Shown here piece by piece: positions 1-11,790 of a DNA stretch of 64,000 bases. This DNA comes from Rhynchosporium graminicola (lineage: Eukaryota; Ascomycota; Leotiomycetes; Helotiales; Ploettnerulaceae): contig FJUW01000007.1 of NCBI GenBank assembly GCA_900074885.1, forward strand, positions 982,704 to 1,046,703, written 5' to 3'. Position numbers and translations under genes: made by a program. How positions within the stretch are numbered: the stretch's first letter is position 1; each line of letters begins with the position of its first letter. The notes beneath the pieces are model-generated. The model made no database searches, had not been told where the DNA came from, and saw only the letters and a program-made list of their open reading frames with translations.

Positions 1-536
1 ATGCTATTCTCCCTGCGCTCGACGTACCGATCCATGCAATTCGCTCACTCATCCGTTTCAGACTCCAACAGGGAATTATCTAATCTTTGCATTGAAATCT
101 TTCAGTATCCCAATTAAAGCTCCACTCCATGCAATGCAAACAATTATGACGCAATTTCAAAAATTGAGAAGACCAGGCTCATTAATGCGTACCACGAGTG
201 CTCTAAATATGAGCTTCAACATATTGCGACTGTTGCTGCTACGACTGACGCATCAAGCTCAATAAGCCATCTGCAGCTCGTCCCTTTACGACACTGCTGG
301 TCAACTCGTTACCTCTTTCTTCCCAGCTCGGACTACCACCCAAAGATGGAGGGTTTAACAAGCCTTGCTGTTGTCTAGGTAGCAAAGGAGTTGCGAAACC
401 TGCACGCGACACGTGATTTTCTGATTTGGTTGGAGATGCAAGACTTAGTTCCTGTGTGGAGCAGCGGGCAGGTGGTGACGAGTAAATTGTGGCTTGTTGT
501 GCTTGCTTTATCTCAGCCGATGGCCCTTGAAAGCTG
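1..536. other. Left-edge region without a supported gene
   Basis: I see no coding exon here. The open frame on the + strand from 391 runs antisense into the minus-strand gene that ends at 537 and looks like a shadow. The region probably holds the 3' untranslated end of that gene. Confidence 0.5.
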
Positions 537-1376
537 CTATATGGAACTTGTGGAGCGGATGAGGGACGAGTTGCTTGCTGGGCCTGCGAGGATTGAGTTG
601 TGCTTCGTGGAAGAGGGGGTATTCTGGATGATGTTGTCGATGATCGGATCTCTAGACGGGATATTGGGATGTCGATTTGGTTTGTGCGGACTTTGTAGCT
701 GGCTAGACTGAGTCGCAGTTTGACTTCTCTGGCTTTCTAACAGGAAATCAGTATTTGGAGTTTTGTCGGAGTGATGAATCCATACCTGACGGAGCTGTTC
801 ACGTGTCAGAAATGGTCGAGGAGGTAGGATGTTGTCGTCTGGAATGGTGATATTGGTCAATTGCGAATCATTCAATGCTGAATCGTCCAGCGAAGTGCAC
901 GACGAAGCGGGCGAGGTGGGTTCGTTGGTATGATCCCCTTGACGGCCCAGCTCTCCCTATGATACTATTAGCAAGTCTCCATACGGTTCGGGCAAAGTAC
1001 GAAAACATACCCCTCGGTTTCGTTGTTGAGGGTTGACCTGTAGAACTTCATGTAATTCACCGCCGCTTTGTTGTACTGTTTGACGTGTCTCTCCAGCATC
1101 GCCTGTCTCTTTAAGTCTTTTTGCATCCTGTTGTGTTGGTACGTCTCCCAGATAAATTTTCCTTTTCGCAGCCAGAAGTGATGGATATAATGGTACCGAA
1201 TGAACATTAGTGCTCTCCGGTAAGGATTCCTTTGATAGTGATGCTGCCAACGGCCCCGGCTTGTTAGGACTGATACTTTTGCCGCCCTCCATGGCTTCCG
1301 CGCCTCGACCGAGGGGCGTGTTCGCATTGAGATCCCCAAGCACAGGGCGCGTTGTTGGTGATATGGCAGAAGCCAT
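537..1376 (-). CDS. Small two-exon fungal protein of unknown function
   Basis: I do not recognise this protein. Two exons join in phase 0: 1376..1011 and 956..537. The intron at 1010..957 has a GTATGT donor, a CTAAT-like branch and a TAG acceptor. The product is about 261 residues and starts MASAISPTTRPVLGDLNANT. It is polar and Ser/Pro/Thr rich, has no membrane segment or signal peptide, and contains a basic patch around AAKRKIYLGD. The second exon continues the same low-complexity style (LPPRPFLTREQLRQ) and stops at 537..539. The composition suggests a disordered nuclear or cell-cycle type protein, but that is only an impression. The start is the first ATG in the frame that joins exon 2. 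The matching splice phases are the main support. Confidence 0.55.
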
Positions 1377-2522
1377 TCTGAACCTCGTGTTCGAAAGGCG
1401 TGCAACAGTACCGGTGGGCTCAAGACAGAAGGAGCACTGGACAATGGGGTTGAGCTCTGGAAAGCGCGATTGTCTGATACGCGTAAGTAAATAGCTGCCA
1501 GTATTGGATAAGAACCTGACTTTTACGTGTTTGTTTGAATTTCTGGCGGAGCAAACAAGGTATTTCTTCCAGCTTCCTGCTTCCAGGAAACAAAGACTCG
1601 AGTTGTGATTGTATTGAGTGTTGTTCGGTAGGATTTGTTTATTTTGCGATTCGAAGTCGCGTGTTGAATTAGCACCAAAGCCTGACCGCGAACTTAGTGG
1701 CGGGAACGCCAGCGGATGATTAACTTCGTAACCCCCCTAGCCCCCACTCCCCTGAACCCTGCGTAGATCCACATCTTCAGACTTCAGAGGGGTCCTTGAG
1801 GTCCCGGAAAAGCAGAAGCAATGATACCAAATGATCTGTTGAACTCCAAGTTGGGCAATTGTTTCGTCGATGAGGGAGTACAGCTTACACAGCTTAGCTC
1901 CCAACTTGGCTATATCATACAAAGTCGCGAAAGCGTTACAAGACTTTGACAGGATCCCAATGGAAAGTCGCGAGCGAGCCTAGGGTCAAATACTTCAAAC
2001 CTTTATGAATACTTTCGTGAATACCACGAAAGTACTTTAGAACTTTACTTACTGATGTTTGACACCACTGAAACCATTCGAGGCGTCACCTTTGTCGGTC
2101 ACGAATTAGTCTAGCCTTGACTTGATCTATTTTGCATTCAATTCCCGTTTGTCGACAGTGCTTTGTTTGTAATTAATTTAGTCTCGCAATAAGCCTTGTT
2201 TGGGCAGGGTGTGTTTCCTCAACTTCGTAGCAGATGGTCTCTCCAGCCAAGGTTTCGAACAAGAAAGCTTCAGAGGCTTGATATTGATAACGACCTTTAG
2301 CTCCATGAATAGAAGTGATGCAAGTGCAAATTGCGCACATTGAACGAATCTTGGTATTGTAAACATTTGGATTAACATCGCAACGTTATGATCTAGGGTA
2401 TCTCAACTTTTCCTGAAGCTCCGAGTTGATGCAGCTCTTGCTTGCTCAGAGCCTCCGCAATATCACCAAATTTCAAAACATGTCATTGAACCTCACAATT
2501 GGTAGGCCCTGTCATTTCCTTC
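1377..2522. other. Intergenic region, 1.1 kb
   Basis: This stretch lies between the start of the unknown gene at 1376 and the stop of the TFIIIA gene at 2523. It should contain the promoter of the former and the 3' end of the latter. I see no convincing exon, repeat or RNA gene. Confidence 0.5.
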
Positions 2523-4278
2523 TCATCCGATCAATCGTTCCATCTCCTCTTCCTCTTGAGTCCATTCATCTTGGTTGCCTGCGAGGCGCCCAAGGCCATA
2601 ATCACCCCCATCAACATCAGCACCAACCCAGAAAGGGCCTCCCTCCATTGCCTGGGGATGAAGCTCCCAGTTCAAGTCACCTTCCATACCACCGAGTGGC
2701 TGTCCAAAATTTGTGGCAAAAGGATACACGCTTTCCATATTTTGTGGTAGAGAAGAGAGACTGGACCCAATGCTTGGGTTTGAAAGTTGGCCATTGAGCG
2801 TTGGCAAAATAGGATCCGTTGGAGGCAAAACGGGGTGGGCGGTGCGCATGTGAACATCGAGGTCGTAGTTCCTAATAAACATGTCCCGGCAAGATGGTAC
2901 AAGACAGTGAATAGTTCTTCTGGGATCGATACGAGATAGTTCGTCAACCACGGAAGTCTCTGCTTTCCTGCCTCGCTTGGATTTCTTCAGAGTTGGCATG
3001 TAATCGTCGTTCCCATTAGCCTCAGCTAGGTCCACATATTCGTCTTCGGTATCGCCGAAGTCTACAAAGTCTTCAGTGGGTTCTTGTTTTTGACGATTTG
3101 CGTTAATAACACTTTTAAGTCCTAGATGTGCAGTTCGAATGTGATCCATAAGATTTGCTTTGGAGGCGAAGTCATCCCCACAGCCATCACCAGAGTCAAA
3201 ATTGGAAAACTCTGGGTAAGCACTGAAGTCGAATGTGCCACATATGAAACGCTCCCCCATGTGGGCAGTGCGTATATGGGTATTCAGATTGTTCTGCTTG
3301 GTAAATCGCTTGTTGCAACCAGCATAAGTGCAAGGGACATTCTTTCGCTGCTCAACAGTGATGCCGGAATGGTAGATTTCAATGTGCTTCATCAGTTCCC
3401 GCTGACTTGAGCACTTGATATCACAGAACGCACAATTCGCGTGCTCTTTTCGGATATGGGTTTGGAGCTCGCGATCGGTCTTGAATCCTGGAGCATTGCA
3501 GAGGAAACAGGTGATTCGTGTAGCTGAGTGAACACGATCAACATGTTGGCGCAGACCGGTAGCACCATCAAATCCAGCTTTACACAGGACCGATGTTTCC
3601 GGATCAACATAAGTACACGGATACGGCGCGAGCTGAAGATGGACTGAGCGAACGTGACGTTGGAGGGTTTGATGCTTCCGGAAAGGCTCATTGCAAGGCG
3701 GATAGGCCGTACATCTATAAATATGCTGACCCGTGTGCGTAGTCTTATGTCGGTTCAGACGAGTCGACGTCAAGAAACTTTTGTTGCATCCGTCCCAGTC
3801 GCATGCATATTGCCGTTCCTTCGTATGCGATCCCTTGATATGTTGCTGAAGATGCTTGTCCTCGTAATACGATTTATCGCAACCTTCGTACGAGCATATG
3901 TATGGTCGCTCATTCGTATGTGTTCTCAAGTGGCTTGTCAATCTTGCAGGTCTGTTGAACACTTTGGTACAGCCCTCATATGTACATCTTATCGTCTTCA
4001 ATTCGGAAGGGAATCTTTTTCTGCCTGGAGAGAATGGAGTGATTGGGGTATCCGCATTGAAGTCTTCCTCCTCGGAAAACTCGATTTTCTCTGTGCCATG
4101 TTCGTCTTCATCCTCGCCGGAATCTTCGTTGACTATGCAGCTGTTAGAGCCTGACCAGAATATATTGGCGCCGAAGCTACTGACCATTCAGGCAAGCCGG
4201 AATTCCGTCATTTCTTTGTCTCTTCGGGGCGAAGTTCAAGGAATCCGTAGCTTTCCACTTCTCCGCTTTCGAAGCCAT
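2523..4278 (-). CDS. PZF1: Transcription factor IIIA (multi-C2H2 zinc finger)
   Basis: TFIIIA binds the internal control region of 5S rRNA genes and recruits TFIIIC/TFIIIB for RNA polymerase III. It also binds 5S rRNA itself. Two exons are supported: 4278..4185 and 4132..2523. The intron at 4184..4133 has a GTCAGT donor, a CTAAC branch and a CATAG acceptor, giving about 567 residues. The N-terminus (MASKAEKWKATDSLNFAPKR) is basic and is followed by an acidic segment. A run of at least eight tandem C2H2 fingers then follows with short TFIIIA-like linkers (for example CTYEGCTKVFNRPARLTSHL). A separate finger, CLVPSCRDMFIRNYDLDVHM, lies near residues 450-475, after an acidic spacer. The C-terminus is acidic and Ser/Gly rich. 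An ATG inside the intron at 4187 would drop the basic N-terminus, so I prefer 4278. The gene sits head to head with RPB6, 265 bp apart. Confidence 0.88.
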
Positions 4279-4543
4279 TTCATTGGGAAGGAGCTTGCTT
4301 GCTTGAATGTGTTGGAGAAGATAGAGTATGTAAATTCGAAACTTATTTGACCAAGACATGTGGGGTTGCAACGCTAAACCTTAAATTATTTAGCGCCAGT
4401 ATTTTGATTGAAGCCTCGCGAATTTCTCTGCGGCAGCTTGGAAACACGATCACAACCACCTTTCACAACACGTCTCGAAACCAATTTTCGACAATCTTCG
4501 CCCTACATAGACTTTCAAATCCTCGCGAATCTTCCACAAAACA
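4279..4543. promoter_or_regulatory. Shared divergent promoter region of TFIIIA and RPB6
   Basis: Only 265 bp separate the start codons of the two divergent genes, so both promoters must lie here or overlap the 5' leaders. I do not see a clear TATA box. The arrangement is read directly from the sequence. Co-regulation is an inference. Confidence 0.55.
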
Positions 4544-5205
4544 ATGTCTGATGATGAGGGAGGAGATGGCGGGTGAGCCACCTACCGCCAGGCGCAAGCC
4601 CTTTTCACATGAAGAAGTTCTAACACACTCAGCTTCTCGCCAGGCTACGACAATGACGAACCCGCATACGATGAGATGGAGCCCGAAGATCCCTATGAAG
4701 AGCACCAGGTGGTGGACGATGTGAATGCCAGTCAGAATCCAGACCAACTTCTAGCAACAGGCGACAATGGAATGGAAATCGTGTCGTCGGGCGACCCAGG
4801 AGCAAAAGCCAACAGATCAGCCAAAGATAAAGCGCCCAAAGACAAGAAAATTCCTCACGATAAGAGGACAACTACACCCTACATGACGAAGTACGAGAGA
4901 GCTAGAATTCTGGGTACCCGGGCGCTGCAGATCAGGTGTGTATCCTATACTGGACAAGACTATGCGTGGATAAAGAGTGTGCTGATAAGCTGTGCAGTAT
5001 GAATGCGCCTGTTCTGGTGGACTTGGAAGGAGAGACGGATCCGTTGCAGATTGCAATCAAGGAGTTGAGAGAAAAGAAGATTCCCCTAATCGTACGGAGA
5101 TATATGCCCGATGGCATGTAAGTACTCCTGGAATTAGGGCATCTATGTAAATATTGACAGTAAACCAGGTACGAGGATTGGACCTGCGAGGAGCTCCTTC
5201 AGTAG
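4544..5205 (+). CDS. RPB6: RNA polymerase I/II/III shared subunit RPABC2 (Rpb6)
   Basis: Rpb6 (yeast Rpo26) is a small subunit common to all three nuclear RNA polymerases and helps clamp assembly. Four exons are supported: 4544..4572, 4633..4935, 4998..5117 and 5169..5205. The introns have GTGAGC, GTGTGT and GTAAGT donors, and the total is 162 residues. The N-terminal half is acidic and disordered. The conserved C-terminal core contains [36 protein letters not shown] and [17 protein letters not shown], which match the invariant core of the family. The first intron acceptor was chosen at 4631..4632 because the nearer CCAG at about 4642 would shift the frame. Length and ending (EELLQ) fit the family. 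Confidence 0.93.
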
Positions 5206-5728
5206 TGGATTTGCGACTGAGGATTGAGTGATGGTTCAAGCTCCGGTAATGAGCTTCTGCATTGCAATGGTGCTGGATTTGGCGTAAACAGGGCGTTCGG
5301 CAGGGAGATATTGGAGTGTTAATAATGTAAGAATACCAGAGAAGTCAACTCTGAGCATTCTTTGTTTTTTGACCTTCGTGAGCTTATCCACTTGTTTCAC
5401 GTCTTTCCAGTAGGGAAAGATTTCCAGTAGGGAAAGAAGTTAAGCCAGATGAAAAAGATTCCGGAGTCAACAAACAATACCGGGTTATCTCCGCCGTGGC
5501 AGAAGGGATTGAGAGCTGAACAGGGATGCAAAGTCCATGGAGCCAGTATCTGTAGCGGGGCATATGAGGGGTCAAGTAGCCTAAAACGTCATGAGGAAAG
5601 TATCTCAAGCTTCAGAATACCGAAAGATATCCTTTACTTTTCCATTTTCCATTTCCTATTTACTCAATTGGTTTCAATCATTAATCCCAACACACCAAAT
5701 CACATAGTTACTTCACCATTCTTTCACA
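5206..5728. other. Intergenic region between RPB6 and the esterase gene
   Basis: This 523-bp stretch holds the 3' end of RPB6 and the promoter of the next gene. The last 100 bases before 5729 are pyrimidine and A rich, like a fungal 5' leader. A short direct repeat (tttccagtagggaaaga) occurs at about 5405-5433. I see nothing else. Confidence 0.5.
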
Positions 5729-6735
5729 ATGTCTTTCAAAACCACAGCAACAATCGCCTCCTTCGGAGGCAAGCTCTTGAAGCTCACCCATGATGCATCA
5801 ACCACCGGCTGCGAAATGGCTTTGAATCTATATCTCCCACCTAATAAAGGGAATGGCAAAATCCCAGTTCTGTTCTACCTTGCTGGTTTGACCTGTACCG
5901 GTGACAATGGCGCTGAAAAGGGATTCTTTCAGTTCGCAGCAAGTCAAAAGGGGATAGCTGTCGTTTACCCAGATACATCTCCAAGTGCGTATTCGCCCCT
6001 TCGCTCGACAATGATAAAGACCCCCATCAAGACTAACCTGCACAAAGGAGGCCTCGAAATCACTGGCGAAGATGACTCCTGGGACTTCGGAACCGGTGCC
6101 GGATTCTACATTAACGCAACCGCAGAGCCTTACGCCAAAAATTACAAAATGGAATCCTACATCACGTCCGAACTTCCCAAGGCCCTCTTCTCCGCTTATC
6201 CCGAACTCGACTCCAGCCGGGTCTCCATCTCCGGGCACAGCATGGGCGGCCATGGCGCTCTGACCCTCTTTTTGAAGAACCCAGGCATGTACAAGTCTGT
6301 CAGCGCGTTTGCGCCGATCGCGAACCCGAGTCTTTGTCCGTGGGGTGAGAAGGCTTTCAAGGGATATCTGGGCGAGGATAGAGAGGAGTGGAAGAAACAT
6401 GATGCAACGGAGTTGGTGAAGGGGTGGAAGGGGGACTTTGAGGCGCTGGTGGATGTTGGGACTGGAGATAACTTTTATAAGCAGAAGCAGCTATTGCCAG
6501 AGAATCTGGTGGAGGCTGCTGAGAAAGCTGGGAAGAAGGGGTTGGAGGTTAGGTATCAGGATGTGAGTTTTATCTTTTTGTTTTTTCATGTTTTGAGTTC
6601 TGAGGATGGAACGTGAGAGAAATGGGAGGGCAAGAGCTGACTGAAAACGACTAGGGATATGATCACTCGTATTTCTTCATCTCGACTTTTGCGACAGATC
6701 ATGTCAATTATGCGGCTAAGTACTTGACTGCATAG
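5729..6735 (+). CDS. S-formylglutathione hydrolase (esterase D family)
   Basis: The enzyme hydrolyses S-formylglutathione to formate and glutathione, the second step of glutathione-dependent formaldehyde detoxification, in the cytosol. Three exons are supported: 5729..5984, 6048..6562 and 6655..6735. Introns lie at 5985..6047 (GTGCGT donor, CTAAC branch) and 6563..6654. The product is 283 residues, normal for the family. Visible landmarks are VLFYLAGLTCTGDNGAEKG, the nucleophile elbow GHSMGGHGA (Ser at about 149), TGDNFY (candidate acid Asp at about 226) and GYDHSYFF in the last exon (catalytic His at about 261). Removing the first intron restores the family sequence SPRGLEITGEDDSWDFGTGA. I see no targeting signal. 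The start is the first ATG, in a typical leader. Confidence 0.93.
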
Positions 6736-7000
6736 TAGGCCTTCCATTCCACTATGCTTGTCTTGTAGCTAGGCTCATAATCATAGAAGCTATCCAGCCT
6801 CGAGACAAAAGCTATAGACACTTTTGAACACTCGTATTCGTTCCGTATGTCCAAATCGTAACCTGCCTTCTCTTCCATAACTGCGAAGCGTATTCTTTAA
6901 ATACACTCGCTCTGGGTATCTCTGTAAATGTTTTGTTGCTCTGCAACGCTATGAGGATCATGCTCTCGTAACTCGTAAATGGCCCGCTGCTGAAAAATTC

Positions 7001-9660
7001 TCAGCTTATCCTTTTCTCAGCCATCATTGACTGTCCGTTGGGTATTGACTGCCGCATGTCCCCATTCTCTCCCATCTTGTTTCTCGCCTCTGCATCCGCT
7101 TCCCGCCGTATACGGTAGTATGCCAGCTTCTCAAATCGGCTCAATGCCTTCCACCAATGCCTTCCGGCCTCGTGCTCGCTAATCCTCTCCAGTAAGTCTA
7201 GAACCCGCAGTCTTACATCTTTGTCTTTGTGGAATAACCCCAATGCCACGTAAAAGAGACCGGCTTGGGATTCAGGAGCGACTGTCAGGAGCTGGCAAAT
7301 CTCATCGTAAGAATGGGTGTACTTTGCGAGTGCCAAGTAGATTTCCCGACTTGTGCTTGGGGTCATTTTGGTCATCCGTAGCCTGTCATGCAAGTGATGT
7401 AAATCCAGTGCTTTTAGAGGTCGGAGATCATAGAGTTGGGCGATGTCCTGTGAAACAGTCAGTATTCGTACATTCTATCCAGAGTACAATTTAGCCACCT
7501 GCTTGAAGCTGAAATAGCTTCGCGTGTTTCTCCACCCCTCTATTCGATGTACGCCGCCAGCCAACTCTTTCAATTTCGTGGTTTCATCTGGCCAAACATA
7601 TCCATGACCAGACACATTCTCGTTTCCAGGCTCTACCTCTTCTACTCCAATGTACAAGGCACTTGCTCCATAGACAGTCTCTTCAAATGCCGCGGAAACA
7701 CGAGTAAATCTCTCTACCCAAGCTCGCCATTTGGTACGAATGGAACCTTCCCCGTGCCTAGCAGCAACACTTCGAAGTACATCTGTCATGAAAGCCGTAT
7801 CGCCCGTGGTATCAGTCGCTGAATTTGTAGACGATGACACATTGACAAGACTGGCGTAGCTGGGGTTTTGCGTTTGAAATTGAGCGATTCCCTCAGTCAT
7901 AGGAGCACTTTCAACCCGATTGCTTATCTTCATCCGCCCTGTTGGTAAATCGCAGAGAAGATCCCACCATTCTGGATGGTTTTCGAAAGTTGGATTCGTG
8001 ACACCTGCAATAAACCCAGGAACCTTCAAGAGGTCGTCGATCTTACTAAGATCAGTGTAAGGAAATGCATGGCGTGTGAAACCTCTGAGGATACCCCCTG
8101 AAGCTAAGGCACAAGCTGCAAGGACAGCCTCAGCCACTTCTCCTGAAGGACGATTGTAACCAAGAAAAATAACTCGTTTTTGAGTCAACAAAGCATTGGC
8201 CAGCACAATAATCGGATGAGTATATGCGCCACTCGTTGTCAAATGTGGGTGTAGCGCAAACGGCTGCGGTGATTTTGCGTGAGTATCTCCAAATGTTTGA
8301 ATGAGCTTGATGAGAGAGAAATCTCCGACAGTCTCTGGTGACACCGCAACCGGAACCTTGATTGGTATTGGGATTCCGTTGTATATAACTTTCGTCTCAA
8401 ATTCATGGGTATCTCGTGGCACCGAATACATCGAGTGGGCCACGACATGAGCTTTCGTACCATTCCGTGTGAGGTCCATTCGTCTTTCGGGGCTCTCAGA
8501 CATGGCCGATGCACCTTCCGGGAGTTCTCCTCGGTCCTCTGACATTCGAATTTGGATCATCTGCTCGAATTTTTCGACGAATAAGTCCTTGTTGTCACTC
8601 GCTTGTAGAAGATGTCGTTCTAATAGACTTAATCTTGGCATAAGTGATAAGTCCATAGTGTTCACTGCCTCGTATAGCAACGCTAGAGTTGCAGGGTGTG
8701 GTGATTTAAAATACTCCTCGAGGCCTAATAATAATAATGGCTGCTCGTTCGTTAGAAATGTCTCATAGAGTATTGATCTGATCCGACCTTATATATGTGT
8801 AAGAAGGGATGCCGCGTGCAAATTGCCATAGCCTTCACCACTGCCCCTCTTTTGGCAGTCTTATCTGTCTTCGTATTGACCAGATTCAGGACATAGATCA
8901 GCGGCGGCCCTTCTCCTCCTTCTGGCTCACTGTCATCCGTATCCTCGCTGTCCTGGTCTTCGTCCTCATCCTCATCCTCATCCGCAGACTCGTCGTCTTC
9001 GGGATCTAGTATTCCGGCAGCTCTGTCCTTCCTTCGTTGTCGTCTCCTTTTTCTCTCCTCTTTCATCTCTGCCTCTTCCTCTTCCTGGCTCGTATCTTTG
9101 TGCAGGAAGAATATTGTCCAATCCTGATTTCGCACATGCGCTTGGTCGGGCAACATCAGCTCTGCAAGCATATGCTCGTCGCCAGTTATTGCAACCGGAT
9201 ACTGGTGCTCCATGATTGGCCCTTTGTCGATATCGAAGGAAGCTACCAGAATATACTCGACATGATTTTCTACTTCTCCGCGCGGGTATTGTGATTTGAG
9301 CTTCCTCCTTGGATGCGCATCTGGGTTATACCGTTTTGGCGCAGAAAGCGAAGAGTGCTGGGAAGAGACGCCACTAGAAGGTGTTTTCGAATTTGAGCTG
9401 GGGTTCGAAGTGCGATCAGTGTCTATCATTGGTGGATTAGGAGATCTGGAGGGTCTGGAATGTCGAGACATTGCGCTGGGAGATCTTGAGGATGGAAAGG
9501 AGGATAGCGACATTCTTCGAGCTCCGGCGCCTATACTCCCATTGGAATCCCGCGTCTCTGTTGCGGTCATCGCGCGGCTGGTCATAGGACGTGGCATAGT
9601 AAGCGGCGAGATGTTGAGCTCCTGGAACTTGTATATTGGGGTAGTATATGAGGAAGCCAT
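7001..9660 (-). CDS. AFI1: Afi1-like DENN-domain polarity protein
   Basis: Afi1 of yeast binds the GTPase Arf3 and helps place polarity factors at the cortex. The family combines an N-terminal Arf3-docking domain with a DENN-type SPA region. Three exons are supported: 9660..8788, 8740..7499 and 7447..7001, all joined in phase 0, for 853 residues. Residues 1-115 are Ser/Pro rich. The docking/uDENN-like start [20 protein letters not shown] lies at about 129-150. A charged, strongly acidic linker follows at about 190-255. The DENN core runs from [20 protein letters not shown] through [20 protein letters not shown] and onward. The C-terminus is helical. The first intron (8787..8741) has an unusual GTCGGA donor but a good CTAAC branch, and it restores a family-like junction. 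The gene diverges from the EF-hand gene at 10351. Confidence 0.85.
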
Positions 9661-10350
9661 AATAGCTGATCACTGTCCGGGACTTTATTAGGGCAACTGT
9701 CCCACACAGGTCCACTCTGGGCAGACAGGGTTGCGGCAAGCATTAGAGGAGGCCGTGCGAGCTCTTGCATGTGAGGTTTCTCGAGGACAAGAACAGAGCG
9801 GCAAGGACGTTGAACTTGCAGAAGATAAAAGTGGGCAACGTGCTGCGAGTCTCGTGCGTTTCGATGCTTTTTATATTGATTGAAACCGAGATGGTGCGTA
9901 TCAGGGACAATGGCGGGCACGTTCATTGAGTATATGAAAGTCACACTGTAGTGTTTATGATGTGAAAAAGGGTTAGCGTTTACCCCTGAATGCTAAATGC
10001 GCAAACGATCATTAGCGAATCCTGATCCAGCAACGGCAGGGCTGAAAAACAGCCTTGCTCTAGGCTAATTGTTTGTTTACCTGGAGTTCGTTTAGAGACT
10101 GACAACAGCAACGAGCAACATCGAATTTGTAGCATTGGCATTCAACTTTATCAAGAGTGTCTATCGGGACTCACGAATTGCATGTAATATTCAATTGTCG
10201 CATATCGAAATTCGTTCTATTCAGTCTCTGTTGCTTACATCTCCTACGAATGTTGTAGGAAGTTCCTGGGAGAATTCCACAACGGAACCCTACCTCGGCG
10301 TCCGCGTCGCGACTTCCTCAACCACAGGAGGACTTGATTCTGCAACAATC
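9661..10350. promoter_or_regulatory. Divergent intergenic region of AFI1 and the EF-hand gene
   Basis: This 690-bp stretch separates two divergent genes and must hold both promoters. An open frame enters the EF-hand gene from upstream, but it has no ATG before 10351, so I treat that part as leader. Confidence 0.45.
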
Positions 10351-11291
10351 ATGGCTGCGTCCTACAAGCCTTCGCATCTCTCCTATGGCTCTCCACGATC
10401 ATCTCCATTTAGACGCCCCGAAAGCACCTCGAATCCCACGTCACCCTCACCACTGCGACAGTCAACACCAAACCCATCTCCTGCCAAAATGGCCACAACT
10501 AGCACCACAACTCCCTCGCGACTCGTGCGCAGCTCTACAGTAGATTCCGAAACAGAGTCAACTGCAACTACAGCCACAGCTACGTGGACTCCCAAAGACC
10601 TCACGCCTGCCAATCGAGACCGGGAAGCTTCGCCCACAAGAGGTGCGGCAAGCCCAGGGTTCGGGGAGATGTTAACCACGAGAAATACGGGGGATAATAA
10701 TGCGCTTTCCAAATTACAGCCCGCGCAGGTTAGGGAGCTACGCGAGGGCTTTCAGATCTTGGATAGAGATAGTGATGGCCAGGTTGGTCGGGATGATGTT
10801 GCGGATATGTTGACACAGTTGGGTCAGTTCACTCAAAAATATCGAAAAATTAAACAATACTAATTATTGCAATAGGCCTCTCAGTAAACGCCTCTGAAAT
10901 CACATCCTTCTTTCCCCCCTCCACCTCCCAAACCGTCACTCTCCCCACCTTCCTTAACACCCTCGCCATTCAACTCTCTGCCCTCTCCCCCTCTGCCGAG
11001 CTCCTCTCCGCATTCTCAGCTTTCGACGAAGACGACAGCGGACAAGTGGACTTAAGCGAGTTGAGAGATGCGCTTCTGAACACGGCGCCTGATCCGGGCG
11101 AGAAAGCGTTGACGGAGAGGGAAGTTGATAGGGTGATGAGTGGGTTTACGAGCAGGAGAGCGTTTGGGAAACACACGCATGTGAGTGGATTGGGGAAGAG
11201 GGGGGAGGTATTTAAGTATCTGGAGTTTGTGGCTAGTGTTGCGGGTGGTGCTGGGGTTGACGGGAAAAGTGAGATGGGGAGTGAGGATTGA
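10351..11291 (+). CDS. EF-hand protein, myosin regulatory light-chain-like
   Basis: The protein resembles fungal myosin-II regulatory light chains (Rlc1/Cdc4 type), which bind the IQ motifs of the myosin neck at the cytokinetic ring. Two exons, 10351..10822 and 10876..11291, give 295 residues. The intron has a GTCAGT donor and an ACTAAT branch. The first 130 residues are a Ser/Thr/Pro-rich extension with many SP and TP sites. The EF-hand half follows: loop DRDSDGQVGRDD (about 143-154), then DEDDSGQVDLSE (about 225-236), which has good calcium-binding positions. The first loop ends in Asp instead of the usual Glu. The tail is Gly rich. A calmodulin-like protein of another kind is possible. Light chains usually have a shorter N-terminus. 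Confidence 0.75.
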
Positions 11292-11790
11292 GTAGGGAGT
11301 ATGGCTGTTTAAGTGTATGTATATGGATATGGCGTTATGATTATTGGGAGGAGGTGTAGGCAACCACGAAATGAGTCCATGTTAGAACCAATCAGTGCTT
11401 TTCGTAGCTTAAATTATGATATTCAAATTGTTAAATCCAGGGTGGAAATACTTTGAAACATGTTAATAGCTTTGGGCATGTCAGAATTCCCATTTCCATA
11501 CCTCTGGCGGTATCAGGACTGGGCCCAAAACTTAGCTTTCCCATTCAACACAGTCTGATGAGAAGGCACTGGAACAATTGCTTCGCTTATCTAGCCATGA
11601 CTTCAACATAGAAAAGGCATTTCGGAAGATAGCATATAGCATCTAGCAGCCAAGATTCAATGCTATAACATCTCCTCACTTTCATCAAGGTACTAAGTGC
11701 ACTACCATAAGTCTATATTTACCATCCATTCTATCCCCACAAGCCCTTTCAAAACTCCACCCGCTATGCGATGAAAATAACTGAGCACAT
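11292..11790. other. Convergent intergenic region
   Basis: This 499-bp stretch lies between the stop codons of two convergent genes and should hold both 3' ends. I see no other feature. Confidence 0.5.

Noticed and set aside
391..711. Plus-strand 106-codon frame at the left edge
   Set aside because: It is antisense to the better supported spliced gene 537..1376, and it starts with a TTG.
10135..10350. N-terminal extension of the EF-hand protein
   Set aside because: The frame is open but begins at a TTG. The first ATG is at 10351.
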